DNA of 64,000 nucleotides from Progne subis subis (taxonomy: Eukaryota; Chordata; Aves; Passeriformes; Hirundinidae), in NCBI GenBank assembly GCA_022316685.1, contig JAKJHU010000068.1, positions 1,612,001 to 1,676,000 of the forward strand. The letters run 5' to 3'. Positions 38,461 to 52,622 of this stretch are shown piece by piece. The translations under genes and the position numbers were made by a program. The first letter of the stretch is position 1, and each line of letters starts with the position of its first letter. The notes under the pieces were generated by a model, which was given only the letters and a program-made list of their open reading frames with translations, had not been told where the DNA came from and did no database searches.

Positions 38461-40494
38461 TAAAACCTGCTTCAGCTGTCCAAATGCTTGAGTTCTACTT
38501 CCTTGGCAGGAGCTCTAGAACAAGGAATAAGTACACTGTGAATAAAAATGTCCCGAGACATAAGCCAGTCTATCTAAATTAGCACGTACACGACTTCTGA
38601 AAGTAGCTGAGTTGGCCTGCAGAAGCTCAGTGCACCAGATGCTGAATTACCACATGGATGAGAAATTACTTTCCAATTACCATCACCAGAAGAGCTGTGG
38701 TAACTTTAATATGATAGAAACCAGACACCGCTAGCAAAGAGCACAAAGTTTTAACTGCGTTAAATACGCTCCTGTAAATGACTGGATAAAATCTACACAC
38801 ACAACCCCCCCCAAAACAACAGAACCAACAAAAAGGTCCTTTTTAGGGTTTTTTTTACCTCCATGTGGTTCCACTGCAGTACTCCCTACAGCCCATTCTG
38901 AATTTCTTCAGTAAAATAAACTATGTCTGCTTTGCAGGGTATAAGTAATTGATTTGAAAGTGAGAACATACTTAACTGTTCCCTGTAATTTCCTGAAATA
39001 GGAAACTCATTTACAACACTGTGGCTCCAGGTTTTCTAACCTGCAGATTTTGCCTCTGTGCAGAGTACATGTATGGAGATCCCTCAACACAGGACAGGTC
39101 TCTGCTACATTAAAATTCCTTAACAATCCACCAGTGCAAGGTGCTGTCCAAACATGCTGCTGTTTGGCAGGTGGTGCTGTGACAGACAGCAGGACAAATG
39201 GCCCAACGTGTCACGGAACTGAGTCTGCCCTCCTTTTTCCCAACTGACCCTTATACACACACTAAATCACGTTAAAACTCTTTTCTTACTGGAAAATGTT
39301 ACAGCCTTTTATGTCTAAAAGATATTAAAATGGAAATAAGTGCCACTCTCTTCTGATGCTAGCAGACTACATCAAAAGAGTTAGCTCTGAACAGCTGCCG
39401 TCAATCCAACCCTGGAAAAGTTCCTTAGCCGTTTCTGCAGGAGTATCACCGATGTGCAGTATCTGCAATCATCTGCAAACACCTCTTTTGCAGTTACTCC
39501 TGGCACCGGTGCTGCAGTGCTGAGAGATGAGCAGATTGCAGCATATACAGGGTAAGCGATTCTTCCACAATCATGCCACCAGCACCACAGAAATGTGAAC
39601 AAAATCCACATCTCAGCTCCCAGTGCCCTTCCCCTCCTCACTCCCTCAAGGTTCCCCTTCTGCCAGACTGCAGCCATGGAAAGTGCACTTGGTTTGGTAG
39701 GGATATTTGTTCAGAGGTCACATTGCTTTAAATAAAGTAGCAGTAATACCAAAATTCTTGCTCGTTAATAATACTTAACCTTGTTTACCTTAACACAGCT
39801 TTTCTCCTTCATTTTTACTTTATTACTTTTACTTAAAGAACAGCTTTACTTTGGATGATGTTACAAACATTTCTGTCCAACATAAACTCCTCTAATTCTG
39901 TATTTAGCCAACAGTGAAAGTAGTGTCTGCACAGCTACACGCACTATCATAATGTGGTATGACACTATGGCAAGAAAGCGATGCTCAAATAAAGCACTAT
40001 CGAAAAAAGTGAACAAAACCCACACCATCCACCCTATTTAACTGCTAAAAATAATTTCCTTGAAGACCTCTCCTATGGAGAACATCACTTAATCAAAAAG
40101 ACAGTTTAATAAATGAAATAAAAGCGCCAAGTACAGTAGGCTGCCTAAAGGAGAATGGAACTGCACATCCTACTTACACCTGTGTCTAGGAGACAGCCAG
40201 ACCAGCAGAATTTACTTTAAAGTCTTTTTCAAGTCTGTTTTAAAAATTCCCCACTCATGTTCCAAATTACATGACAGCTTCACCGTCCCCTACCAAGCAG
40301 GGCTGCACCAGAACTCCTGGCCTCTGAACTGTCAAGCAGGAACAGAAAATAACCACCACAGAACCATTCTCCTTTAATGGATTACACATCTCTTCTAGTA
40401 CTGACAGTAACAGAGAGAGACAGACAAAGCAGGAGTAACTTCTCTATTTTTTCACTTTCAATGACTTTCTCAACTCAAACCAAACTAGCAAACT

Positions 40495-40672
40495 GAAAAA
40501 AAAAACCCCAAAAAAAAACCCCAAAAAAACCCCCAAAAAACCCCCAACCAAACAAAAACCAAACCAAAGCAAAAAAACCCCCCCCAAAGAAAAAAAAACA
40601 AAAAACCAACACCACAAAAAACCACCAAACCAAACCAACAAACCACAAAAACACCCAAAAAACCACCAAAAA
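40495..40672. repeat. A/C-only low-complexity tract
   Basis: About 178 bases consist almost only of A and C on the plus strand, with repeated AAAAACCCC, CCCCCAAAAAACCCCC and ACCACCAAAA units. The minus strand, which is the TET1 sense strand, therefore has many G4-5 runs separated by T runs. Confidence 0.9.
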
Positions 40673-43600
40673 CTCTACATCTATAGAACAGTTTATTGTT
40701 ATTAAGGCTCACTCAGCACTTCACAAATTGTAGTTTCTGGCATTTAGTTACAAATTCCTACCGGTTCAGTGATCTAGAAAATCTTAATTATAACTGTGGG
40801 CTAAGCATTGCTCTAAAACCATTATTTGTAGTGGCCAATACCAGGTTTGTGTTTGTACAGGACTGTACTGAGGATTTTTATCTGTTTTTATTCCACCCCT
40901 ACTTTTTATTATTATACAGCCTATTAATAAACAGCCAACATAAAGAACAAACATCTCTCAAGCTCTAAATAAAAAACTCATAAAAGGCAAACAGTACATG
41001 AGTGAACGAGCCTACCAAACAACTTCCAAAAGGCACTATATCTTCAAAGAAGTTAGGGCTACCACCAGGATAACAGAATCTAAAAGGACAACAGATCATC
41101 CAATTGTTAATAAAATCCCCAAAATGAAAACTAACCAAAAACAAACAAGCAGACAAAACCCAGGAAAAAAAAAAAAAAAGCATTCAGAGAAGATAAGGCT
41201 CAGATGTCCACAAACAAGAGGTTTGGAAAGATTCTCATGTCAGAAAAGCTTGTCAGGGGACACCCAAGAATGTATTTTCTGAAGTTAAAGCCCTGACAGA
41301 AGTGGTTAGAAGAAAATCATAACAAACACACACAAAACCCAAACCCCCATTCCCTGCCCCCCAAAAGCAGGGCTTTGCGAAGTTCAGATGATACCCACCA
41401 AAGAAACTCAGGGGTGAAACAACTGCAATATTAAATGTGATGTGCACTGTCTTGATTTTTAATACATCATTGCCAGAGGGCCTGAAGGGTCCCAAGAGGA
41501 CCCAGCTGTGTAAAAGCCCCTGGAAGAAATCAGTTGATGCCGTGATCGCATCAGCCCGGTGTCTGTGTGGGCAAGGCAGGGATCACCCTGAGAGCCCAAA
41601 CTTCTCAGATCACAGCTCAGCATTTCTGTGGGTCTGTTTTTGGATAGAGATGGACTCTGAGCTGGGCATTACCATGCAGGAATGAGAACGTGGCACAATG
41701 ATCGAGAGCACTATGGAAATGCCAAATTGCTGCTCTGCAACAGTGGAAAAGCAGAAACAACTGCAAGGAATTACAGGGAACAGAGCACAGGGCTGAAATC
41801 ATTATTGCCAGCATTTTAACTTCCAGCATAACGGAACAGGAAGGAAAGTGAGAAGAAGATGGCATTTATGAAAGGCAACTGAACACAAAAACACTGCCTC
41901 CAGCTCTGGGAAGCACAAAGCTGTGAATTACTGCAAACCAAGTGAGTCTTCTGGGAGGCAACTGCCCTGCTCTTCCACCTTTGTGCTACTGATCAGCCAC
42001 AGAGACACAATACTGGCAAAAAGAACCTCAGCCTGACCTGGAGGGTTTTGTCATTTCTTTTCCTTCATCTTTTTTTGACAGAACTGAAGCCTTAAAAATT
42101 GCATTGCAGCTCCAAATGAAGGCAAAAGATAGCAATGATACCTTAGGTGATCCAAGTCAACATCCACTGAAACCAGGAGAAGAAACCCACAGGAAATGGA
42201 TTTATAATCCAAAATCTCAACCCCCTCTGAGGTCAGCACTGATGTGCCTTTGGCTTCAGTGCTGCAGGATGATGTAAGCTACTCATGAACCACTCACAAA
42301 TTTCACAGAAATTAAGGTAATTGGAATTTACCATCACCCAGAGCAGGAGAACCAAACCACAACACATGGTTTCTACCAGCTAAAGCGCTGATCAAAGAGT
42401 GGGACCAGTGAGTCCAGTCACCACTGCCTGGTTCTGGGGGCACACAGTAACATGAAACCTTTCATTACACCAGCAGGCTACTGAGAGTGACAGGCCAGTC
42501 ACTTCAGTACTTCAAAGCTCCCTTTTCTTTAACATACTACAAAACAGTACGACGATCTGGACAAAGAAAACGTAATCCACACAGAAAAGAAGGAAGAATA
42601 CATTTACCCCAGCAAGTGTCCCAGGATACTAAGTTATTTTGTGACCACACACCTGTCACCTACACAGATACCCACACATTGGGACTCTGTGGCAAAACTC
42701 TATTAATTCTGTTTTGACAAACGAATGAGACAACACAATTTGATGGAGAGAAGGAAAAACTCCAGAGGTCAAGCAATGTTGTTGCTGCCTCATGCAGTGA
42801 AAACAATCACAAGCTCATCTCCCCAGTTCATGTGGGTGTCAGTCTGAGACCTACGCAGGGTTTCAAATCCTGGGCAGTATTTACTGAAAATCTAGGAGCA
42901 TTCTAGTTCATATCCAGAGGGGCAAAGTACCACCCTAAAATATAATACATTAAAAAAATACAGAAGGGATGATTATTAAAAGAGTGAAAGAGAAAGAATT
43001 GTGCAAGTTCATGGCAACCTGAAATCTAAGAAAGGAGTCTGTCCCACAAGATGTGGGACACACAAGATGTTTAACACACCAGGTGCATCTTGGGAGCCAC
43101 TGAAGAGAAAATAACTTCGGAGACAATTAGTATTATGGAATGTAGTCACTAACAGAAGAATGTATGGACACAGGTATTTCAGAAAGCCTCCTTTAATTTT
43201 AAAATGTTTCTAATAAACAAAAAAGATAAAATAACCTAGTGGAAATAGGGAAAATTAATTGGGAAAAAATACTTCAACGTGATCAAGGGTAAGTTCCATT
43301 CTTCTACCCTGTTTGCTTCAGCAGAGCTCCATCCCAGTGCTCTCAGCAGTGAGTCCCTGGGGAGCCCCAAGGGCAAGAGTATGTCCATCTGCAAAGCAGA
43401 AATGAGTCTGTTCCAAAGGACACTGGAAATGAGTAAGTGAAAGTCCCTGTGCAGCTAGAGAGTTCATGGCTGCAAGTATCAAAGAGCACAGCAAACCTTT
43501 TCCAGATGCTTTCAAACAAATAGCACCATCCAGTTTCTTTGGTTATAGCTAAAACGCAAATATGCTCCATAAAAGGATTAAAAGTAGCACTGCCCATGAA

Positions 43601-45224
43601 AAATTAATGCAACACATTGAGAACATCAACCCAAAATATGCATCTTATACAGGATGAAAGAGTTCTACAGGAGATGTCAGGGGTTCCCTTCCCTCTCTTG
43701 TACTGAACAGTCACACAGCAACAGCAGACTTGGAAAAACATTCTTCCTCTTTAGGTGTGAACTCACACAAAAGAAAGTCACTGCTCCCTAGACCTTCAGT
43801 TAAATGAACAGTAAAGCTGCATCTCACAAACACCTGACATGCAGAAAGGTGAAAATCTAACTGGAGAGCAGGTCCCCATACCTGAAACCAGCCCTCCCTC
43901 CATAGGCACCCCAGGGCTTTCTGACTGCCACACTGCATACTCCTCTGGGACACCTCCAGCCATGCTCAGAGAGCAGAGACTGCCATTTCTGCCCTCCACA
44001 AAGCACACTGCACTGATACTGGCAACAGAAAATCAAGGTTAAGAGGCGGTTTTAAAGGCCTTCTTCCTTCTAGCTGCTCACAGCTGTTTCTATGGTAAAA
44101 TTTTTAGCTCCTGTCCTCTGTTAAAACTAAGCGTTTTACTTAGCTGAAACACTGAGAAGTCTTTCCATTCTTTTCGGGTCAGTTGTTTATGAAATGATTT
44201 TTACTTTCTTTTTCTTGGATACTGGATCTGTTATTAAATATTATCTGATGCAGAAGCACATATGTGATTCCCTTCTGAAAAACCGTTTATGTATTGGAGT
44301 ATAAAAAACACATTTTGAGTGTTCCAAGCACAAGCAGTAAATGTTTAACATGCAAATTCACTCACACACAATATGCAATAACCTTATTTTTGGCATGTAG
44401 CTACAAACACTACCCTACCAACTGTATAGTTACCTTCACAGTTTTTTCAATCAAGTGTGAAATTCCTAAATACAGCAATACATTTTTTTCTTTTAACAAC
44501 CAAGTTCTTTTATTATTTTCCAAAACTCAGTTTACAAGATTTCCAGTCTACTTTTGACCTCCCTCAGTGGTTTCAGCAAAGATTAAGGACAGTCAATTCT
44601 TCCCAAGCTCTCTCCCGGAGCTTGTGTCTGTTACCTCATTTCCTGGCTCCTATGAAGCAATGCGAGACAGGACTTTGGTGAAACCTATCATCATAGCATT
44701 TACATTTTCAAATACTGAGTTCAGCTCCTCAAAAATAGTAATGAACCTCTTAGAATATGAAACTGAAATTCTTCCATCACTCTCTTTTCTTCAAGTGATC
44801 ATGCAACTAAGAAGGGTTTTTTAAAATGTTCCTGGATACTTTTCCAACTCCCCCAACCAACCAAGCAACATACCAACCCTCTCTTCCTTCCTGTCTTTCA
44901 CAATTCCCAGTGACATGTTTCAAAAAACACTCCAAATTTCAGACACTGTCAGGGTATTTCTACCCTTGCTCATCTCTGCTAGCTCTATTAAGCCTCTCCC
45001 TTTCACACTCATTCAAACCACAGTATATAACATACAGCACCACATCTTAAATTTAAACAAAATGATAACAAAAATTTGTTTTCCTTAGCTCCATCCATCA
45101 GGCAGACTTTTCAATCAATTAAAAATCAGATCTTCATTAAAGATCAGATTAGATTTGAGGTCACGGACTGCACATCATTTGAAGCCACACAAAACAACTT
45201 TATTAATTTAATATAAAAACTTAC

Positions 45225-45318
45225 CCACTTGGCAATTGGACACCCCTGAGAGCTTTTTCCTTCCTTTCCTGTATAAACCACTACTTCTATTCTTACAGCA
45301 CTTCCTTTTGCTCCATAC
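45225..45318 (-). CDS. TET1: TET1 exon 6
   Basis: Exon 6 (94 nt; two bases of its first codon come from exon 5) reads [20 protein letters not shown] and continues [11 protein letters not shown]. It belongs to the start of the Cys-rich domain and is strongly conserved in all TETs. The acceptor is TGCAG|GTATGG with the AG before the second G, as the reading frame requires, and the donor is AAGTGG|GTAAGT. Confidence 0.97.
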
Positions 45319-45939
45319 CTGCATTAAAAAACGTTCGTAAGTAAAACAGACTACTGTAGACCATTTTAAAAGAGGAAACATTTTCAATAAAAGATTAATG
45401 AATTTATTTTTACTGAGAACAGAAGAAAACCAAAGTATTTATAAAGAAAAAAAAAATAAATTCCTTTTAATTTAAAACCCTACTCGCAAGAGTAGTTTTT
45501 GACATCTCTCTTCTGAAAAACTTCTGCCACTAAGGAAATATTATCTGCATATAAATCCTAATGCAATCAGTCACTGATATGACCTTTTTTCTTTCCAGTT
45601 TGCCACAGCTTCTTCACAGGTAGGACACCAGAAAACCTCATTCTGCCAGCTGCTGATCTCTGTCCTTCCTACTGACTTCAAGGGCACCTCAGAACACAGC
45701 GCACTTGAACTCCAGCCCTGAGGTTGTAAGGGCTCAGAAAAGACACACGAGTTTGGACCTGAAGTGCTCGTGCTCACCTCATGCACATCTGAACAAGAAA
45801 ACACGTTACAAATGAGTACTGACAGAAGTTCAGCAAAACAAAGCTAAACACAGCAGTTCATTTCTCAGAGCCCTACTTCTTCCCTGCTTAGTCAGTCAAA
45901 AATGCAATGAGCATTAATTAAAAGCTGGATGTTCCTCAC
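45319..45939 (-). other. TET1: TET1 intron 5
   Basis: A 621-base intron. Only A/T-rich runs are seen. Confidence 0.85.
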
Positions 45940-46030
45940 CTGTTCTCCATAATTTCTCTCACAGCAGCAACACTTGGTCCTGTCCCGAGGTGTGTGTAAT
46001 AGGGGCCTTCATCTTTTTCTATAATTTGCT
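45940..46030 (-). CDS. TET1: TET1 exon 5
   Basis: Exon 5 (91 nt) reads [20 protein letters not shown] and continues [10 protein letters not shown] (both end codons split). This is the N-terminal edge of the catalytic domain. The acceptor TTACAG|AGCAA is fixed by the frame from exon 4, and the donor is AACAG|GTGAGG. Thr in HLGTGP replaces the Ala I recall in mammals (HLGAGP). Confidence 0.97.
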
Positions 46031-47211
46031 CTGTAAGCAGGTAAAGAAAACTATGTTGGCACATCCAAAATTTATTTACCCCACTAAAAATAAACTTAGA
46101 AACAGTTTATGGAAATGCCTTCCAAATCAAATTAGAACACAGTTTGACACTGAAATATCACAAATAAAGAGTATGACAGGCTTTTCTCTTCAAACACTTT
46201 GAAATTATTTTATACTTTTTTCCTCCAAAGATTCTGCTAGCATTTAATGTTATAAAGTAAACCCTAATTATAGCAATATCTTGCATTCTTTAAAACTTTC
46301 ATTAGAGGAGCTGGCATGTATTGACTATGTAAAATTCCCAATGTCCTTGTTGGTGGGAACATCATCAATTCATTTTAGACAAAGGGAACTGAGGGCAATA
46401 CAGTCAATTAACTGATAGTCATACCCTACAGAACAGAAAACATAACTCAGGCCTCTTAACAAGCCACTCAGTTGTTTCAGAAGGTGAAAGCCAAGGTGAA
46501 ACCATGTGCCTGCAGAGGCTCTGCTGGGAAGGCTCTGATCTGTCTCTCCATCTGGGTGCCCTGGCAGCGACAGCACAGCGTGTCCCCACAGCCGAGCCGT
46601 GTCTGCACAACCCTGCAGAGCTCGCTCGGACTCTCCTGCTGCCACAGTCACTCTGCAAGTGGCTCCACCTCAACTCCACCTGAGCGCTCCTCATGTGGCC
46701 AGAGGTGGCAGGAGCCTTGGGCACGGACTCTTCCGGGCCATTGGGACTGACAGTGACAGGAGCAAGGCCGCTCCCGGCTACACTCTCCTGCTTGTCTAAT
46801 GGATTTAGGCAACAAGGGCAACACCCTGGGACACTGCTGCCCAGCCCCCACAGAGTAGTTGGAGACCATCAAAATCATGACCTGATACAATGCGGGTAAG
46901 CACACATAAAGCACAAGTCAGCAATGGCAGAACAAAAGAAAGACTCCCTTTCCTCCAGGTTTAAATTTAAGTGGAGGATTTAAACCTGCCAGCTGCAGTA
47001 CAAAAAAATACTCAATTCTGCTGTGCTCTGCAGGCCCAAAGAACACCAAGCAAAAGTTACAAAGAGAGGAAAGATAATTTCCTCCTGTCTTCTAATGGTG
47101 AAACACTGATTCTGGTCCAACAGCTGTCACATACACTTCCTCACATGAAAGGAAGCACACGAGCACACCTCCATTTGAAACGTACAGGCAAAAGTTACCA
47201 AAACCACTTAC
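46031..47211 (-). other. TET1: TET1 intron 4
   Basis: A 1.2 kb intron. Nothing is recognised in it. Confidence 0.85.
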
Positions 47212-49741
47212 CAACACAGTCACAAGTTGGCAATTCAGATTGTCCTTTTTTGGTAGGTGTGTCTATTAAATTTTTTGTAGGGGTATCAAGAAACTTCATA
47301 GGTGATTCAAGGAAACTGCTGAGCGTGTTTTTTGCTGGGGAACACCCTGAGTCGCCTGTGCTCTGGGCGTGGTCAGTACCCAAACTGGTTGATGTCAGAA
47401 CGGTCACCTCACCCACACACTCCATATTCCTGAGAGCTTCAGCAGAACCTGGTACCTGGGCCCCACCACAGGGAACAGGCAGCACCTGGGACTTCGGATC
47501 TACCTGCTGTTTGACCTGCTGAACACAGCCTTTGTTTTCACTACACGTTTCGTTAGCTCTCAGGTTAGACTGGTTAAAACTTGGTGGCAAAGGATGTGCC
47601 TGACTGACATTTGCTGTTTGCTGTACCTGAGAATTACATTTTTCTGTAAACATCTGTAGGTTTTCAGTTGGTCTTTTCGACAAGGATGCTGTTTTCAGCT
47701 GTGAACCAGCCAGAGGATTACGGGAGGACAGGTCACTGTGCTGGCTACGTGCAACAACTTCATTTTTCCGTGGATCGGTGCCTAGGGGGTCACTGGAGCC
47801 CGCAGTTTTCATTTGCTCATTCACCACTTCACAGCCAAACAACCTGTCTTTTTTTTTCTCCTGCGGTGCCTCAGGTAAACACCTGTGGAATTTTATCTGT
47901 GCTTGTGGGAGAAATAATCTAGTTTTTTCTTGTGATGCTAAAGTATTTTGACTGAGCACTCTCTGTACTTTCGTTCTTGGAGATTTCTTTTCAGACGGAG
48001 CTACCCTGGAGTCCTGTGGCATGGTTTGACCAAGCTTGTGCAGTTTTGATGATATCCAAATGTCCTGCAGTTCACTATGCTGGCATGACAACAGCTCTAG
48101 CTGGTTTTGATTATTTTGTTGATAGCGTGCTTCTTGAGGCTTCTTTTTGTGTCTTGGTTTCCATGGCACAGCATTTCCTTTCTTATTTGTTGCCTGCTTT
48201 TGCTTTAACAATAAGGAACTATAATTATGCCTAAAAAATAAAGATTCTTTTTTCTGCAACACATCTTGGTTATATTTTGGCTGCCTCTCATGTGATATTA
48301 GATTAAGCAGCGATGCCTTTATATCGTTCTTCTGCTCTGGATTCGTCTGGTTTGATTCAATCAGCGCTGCCAGTTGAGTTAGCTGTGCAGCTACATCTTC
48401 TTCATCCTGGCTGTGAATTCCTCCTTCTTTAATCAAAGAACTACCTTCCAACTTCAAATCACACATTGGCTTTTGCTCTAACTGGCCAGGAGCTTCCAAG
48501 TTGTTCCTTATTTGCTGGACATCACAGGAAGCATTGCAATACCCTGCGAGGGTGACTGGCTCATGAGCACAACTTTCACTGGGATCATAGCCTGAAAACG
48601 ATGCTGCATTAGATGTTGAGTCAGAGAGAGTTTGGGTATCTCTTGAGGAGAACTGTGAATTATACATCTCACCAGTAGGATTGGCAGGTTTATCACACAA
48701 CTCAGACACTGAACTTTGGCCATTGTATAACACTGCCTTATTAGGGAGCTGCTTCTGCGAGTGAGCACAGTGAGCCAAGAGCTGTTGCTCATTCTGTAAG
48801 TAAGTATCTTTGATTTCTTGCAATGCAGAGGACGTAAAGGAGGATGAGATATCCCTTTTAAAACCATGGAGCAAGTTGGAAGTTGTTTCTCCTGTACATT
48901 CAGTACTTTCAGTTTTAGCTGGTGAAGTTGTTTCTAAAGGAGCTTCAGACAACTGTGTTAAAGCTTCAATAGCTACAACCTGCTCCAGAGTTAAATTTCT
49001 GGTTTTAATCAGGGACAGGAAAGTGGGCTGGAGTGCAGAATTCTCAGGCTGTGTCTCCACATTTGGTACTTTAAATCCATCCTTCCCTGCCTGCAGATCC
49101 TCTTCAGGCAGCAAAGGACAACACAAGCTTTCTTGCACATCCAAGCCGGAAGCTGTCCGCAAAACTGACTTATCAGAATACTCGGAGATGCTGGAGGTGC
49201 AGTTTTCCTCTCTCCTCGTTAACACATTCCCTTGGTCTTCCAGGTGAACACAGCCAGTGCCACTCATCAGAGTGCTTACTACGTTATTCAGATTGCTACC
49301 CTTTGGCCATTGCATGTGGGAGGTGCTTGTCAAATCTGTCTTTTCCTCTGCAGATACATTTTTCAGTGAAGCAACTGCTTCTGGTGGTGAATAAGGCAGG
49401 GTTTTTATGCCATTTTTGACGGTGTGCACCAAGGATTTTTTTGGCTCAGTGAACTGACTGGGAGAGGCTGCTCTTTCACTGTGGTCAGTATATTTCAAGT
49501 GTTCAGTGCCCGTCACAGCTCCGTGGATGTCGCCGTTGACGTGGACAACAAAGGATGGCTTCTCGTTATGTGCCCACTTCTCTGCTTCTAAGCCAGTCAT
49601 TCTCTCTTTCTCCTTAGACTGCACATTTTCAATGGGTACTGCTTGGTTTGTCTTCACCCTGTATTTTTCACCATGACCACATATACTGCATTCCATGAGT
49701 TCTGGTCTGCGGCCATTTACTGCTTTGTTTTCTAAATTTGC
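47212..49741 (-). CDS. TET1: TET1 exon 4: large linker exon
   Basis: Exon 4 (2530 nt, about 843 codons) encodes most of the region between the CXXC domain and the catalytic domain. It begins ANLENKAVNGRRPELMECSI, continues CGHGEK, and ends SELPTCDCV at donor GTTG|GTAAGT. Most of it is Ser/Thr/Gln/Lys-rich and probably disordered. Conserved islands that mark it as TET1 are TLEQVVAIEALTQLSEAPLE and EEDVAAQLTQLAALIESNQ. The acceptor is TTTTATAG|GCAAAT. The first Met (49694-49696) aligns with the Met that starts the short isoform in human TET1 (see findings). An uninterrupted frame of this length argues for function. Confidence 0.97.
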
Positions 49742-52604
49742 CTATAAAACAATAATAAAAACCCTTGTTGTAACAGCTGTTCAAAGCACATTAAAAATAA
49801 GAAACTTCGTATTTACAGCAATTAAACCCTGCTTTGACAGATACGAGGAATATCCTAATTCAGCAGAGACACTGGAAAATAAACAAACCAGGAAGTTATA
49901 AAATAACCTGAAGGCTAAAGACCCTATCTGTATTTATAGCTATTTTTCCCCACTGTTGAGGGAGAGAGGAAGAAATTGGGTAAATATGGTGGTGGGAGAC
50001 TAACGAAATGAATACTCAGATAAAGGATGTTAGCACTTAGAATTAGATGTAAGGATTCAATTTTGAATTAATTTACATGAGCAGATTAAGAAACGATAAT
50101 AAACTTATGTTAAAAGAAAGACGCAAATCCAAGGGATTATACCACAAAGTTCAGCAGTAATTTGGCATAATTACATTCATTTGGCTGGACCAATAAACTG
50201 ACTTAACAAATACACCACTTGGTTAGACACTACCTAATCCTGAAAACCTTGCTTCAAGTCCTTAAATAATTACAAACCCTAAGCAGAAATTAATAGAAAG
50301 CCAATTTACATCAGCTCACTTAGAAGTTACTCTTTAAACAGTTGTTTAGCTTCTGTATTTATATGGAAATTTCCAGGATTCTCAACAGTCTCTCATGTAA
50401 GTTATTCAAAACTGTTGTATTATAAACTTTTGTTAAATATGTTCTTCATCTTCACTGATATTATACAGTTCATGTGGTTGAAGCAATGCCAAAATCTAGA
50501 CAGAGTCAGAATATTGTGTCCTGGAAAGAATATATATATATATGGGCCTTAAGACCATATTATGGATATGAAGGAGTTACGCAAAGCAAAAATATAATTA
50601 AGGCAGAAACTGATGCAGAAACAGTAATTAAGGCAGGAATCATTTTTTCTTATGCTATTTAAATTTTATTTATATTATATTTTCTTTTAAAATTTATTTT
50701 AAATCACAGTAGATAGTGCTGCTCCTTTACCTGACTGTGACACTTCAACCCCCTGTAACCTTAAACTGTAGTTAAAAGAAAACCAGGACTGCTTTTCAAA
50801 TCAGGTATCAGCAACACAAGGGGCTAATTAACCATATGTAGGCACAGTAGGCACAGCAGTGCCCAGAAAATCCCAGTATGAACCATTCAGTTAACTCAGA
50901 GATGGTTCTGTGCTGATACCAACATAGGGCATGGACTTCTGACAAAACTCAGGAAAATAAATGCAAAATACATTTATGATTAATTATAACCACAGAGATG
51001 GAATTGCCACAAACCCTCAGGCAAAACAAGGCAGCTCCATCTGGAGCTCAGTGGTCACCTTGCAACTTAGAAAACACAAACCCAGGAATCCATAGCACAT
51101 CCTGGATGTTCTGAGAGGCATCATAACTTCTCATGGAAATGGTATGTAAAAACATGTCCAGCACCTGTGCAGCTAAGTCAAGCCTACAGATATTATATAC
51201 AAAAAGATTCCTTATTTAATGTCTTTTCACTACACACAGATCCTGACTAATGGTCAGTGAGCGAGAGCTCCTCTGGATCCTGGTGATTTTCAGTGAATGA
51301 TTCCCAGACCCAGGGGGTCGCTGAGCACTTTCTAAAGGATCCACAAGAGCTGAACAGGTTCCACCATTCTATTGCTGGCAGAGGTACATGCATCACACGA
51401 GTCACTGTAGCTGTACCAGAAAATATTTTAAGGGTCCACCATTAAAGAGTAAAACCCCACAGTTCTATACCTTCACAAAAGCTGAGATTCAATTTCCTTA
51501 ATTTCAGAAAGAAGTAGAATTGTTGTTCTTTCTTAGGCAAAAGTACATCTAATATCTCTACCAATCCAAAAGATTCCCAACCACATAAAATTTTTATTAA
51601 GAATTATTTAATCAGACAACTAGGAGGCTGAGGACATAAAATCAAATAGATGAAAACTAATCCCCCATCAATTGCACATTTTCAACACAACACCGTATTT
51701 TGTATTCTATTCATTATTATAGGGATTGTTCATTACATTAAAAAATCTAATAACTTAATTCTGGTAATTTGGGAGCAATAAGAGGCATAGGGAAGGAAGA
51801 GGCTTCATCCACAAATAGCAGAGATTATAAGATCTGACAAAGAATCCACTAACAGCACTCAGTACAAAAGTGTCATCACAGTCCTTCCAACTGTTCCTCG
51901 ATAAAATACTTTATCTGATCAAAAAGCACTGCTATACTCAAAAATACTCAGGATATTCCTTAATCTGCTAGTACTGCACACATACAGTGCTGTGTCCCTA
52001 CAGAACTCCAGTGATCCCAGCAGCAAAGATGGAACTGCTTAAAAAAAAAATTCTTCATATTTTCATATTTTCCACTAACGTTACTAGAAGCAGCCCACGT
52101 GTAATGAGGAAGGAAAAAAACCCAGATGAATCATATCACTGGCATGAGTTGGTTCATCTTCTATTTTTCCACATGAAGACAAAATATTGTCATAAAATCA
52201 GATGTTACTCTTTTAATCAAACTCTTTCTTTCAAGCACTGTGCTGCTTTATCTCCTATTGCTGAACAGCAGTGGATCCTAAAAGATACCTTTTCCCCCAC
52301 AAACAGAAAGGGCTACTGGATGGTCTGTTAACATGTGAAGTTAATACTTCCCACTACACAGAGAGGGGCAGACACACTACCAGGGACAGAGCTCGTTTGA
52401 TTCTTCCCCTCAACCTAGGAACAATCTATCTTCAAGTTCTGAATCTGCATGAAAAAAAACCCAGTGAAAATTACAGACAAGGATCTCACAACCCCACGCA
52501 ACCGCGTTAACATCTACAGGAGCTGAGGATCTGATCCGTTTCCGAGGCTGTCACACAAATGCAATGAAAAGCTGAAGAATAAAGCAGATCAATACCTGTA
52601 ATTT

Positions 52605-52622
52605 CCTCTCTCTCTCTCTCTC
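52605..52622 (+). repeat. (CT)n microsatellite
   Basis: About nine CT units on the plus strand in TET1 intron 3. Confidence 0.85.

Larger units (their letters stand above)
33292..45224 (-). other. TET1: TET1 intron 6
   Basis: An 11.9 kb intron carrying most of the repeats in the window: a CR1 3' end (36054-36285), a probable solo LTR (about 36650-36990), an old CR1-like stretch (about 37560-38460), and an A/C-rich tract (40495-40672). An A15 run lies at 41165-41179. No further coding exon was recognised. Confidence 0.8.

Noticed and set aside
40444..40712. Phe/Gly/Trp-rich minus-strand frames
   Set aside because: They are translations of the G/T low-complexity tract.
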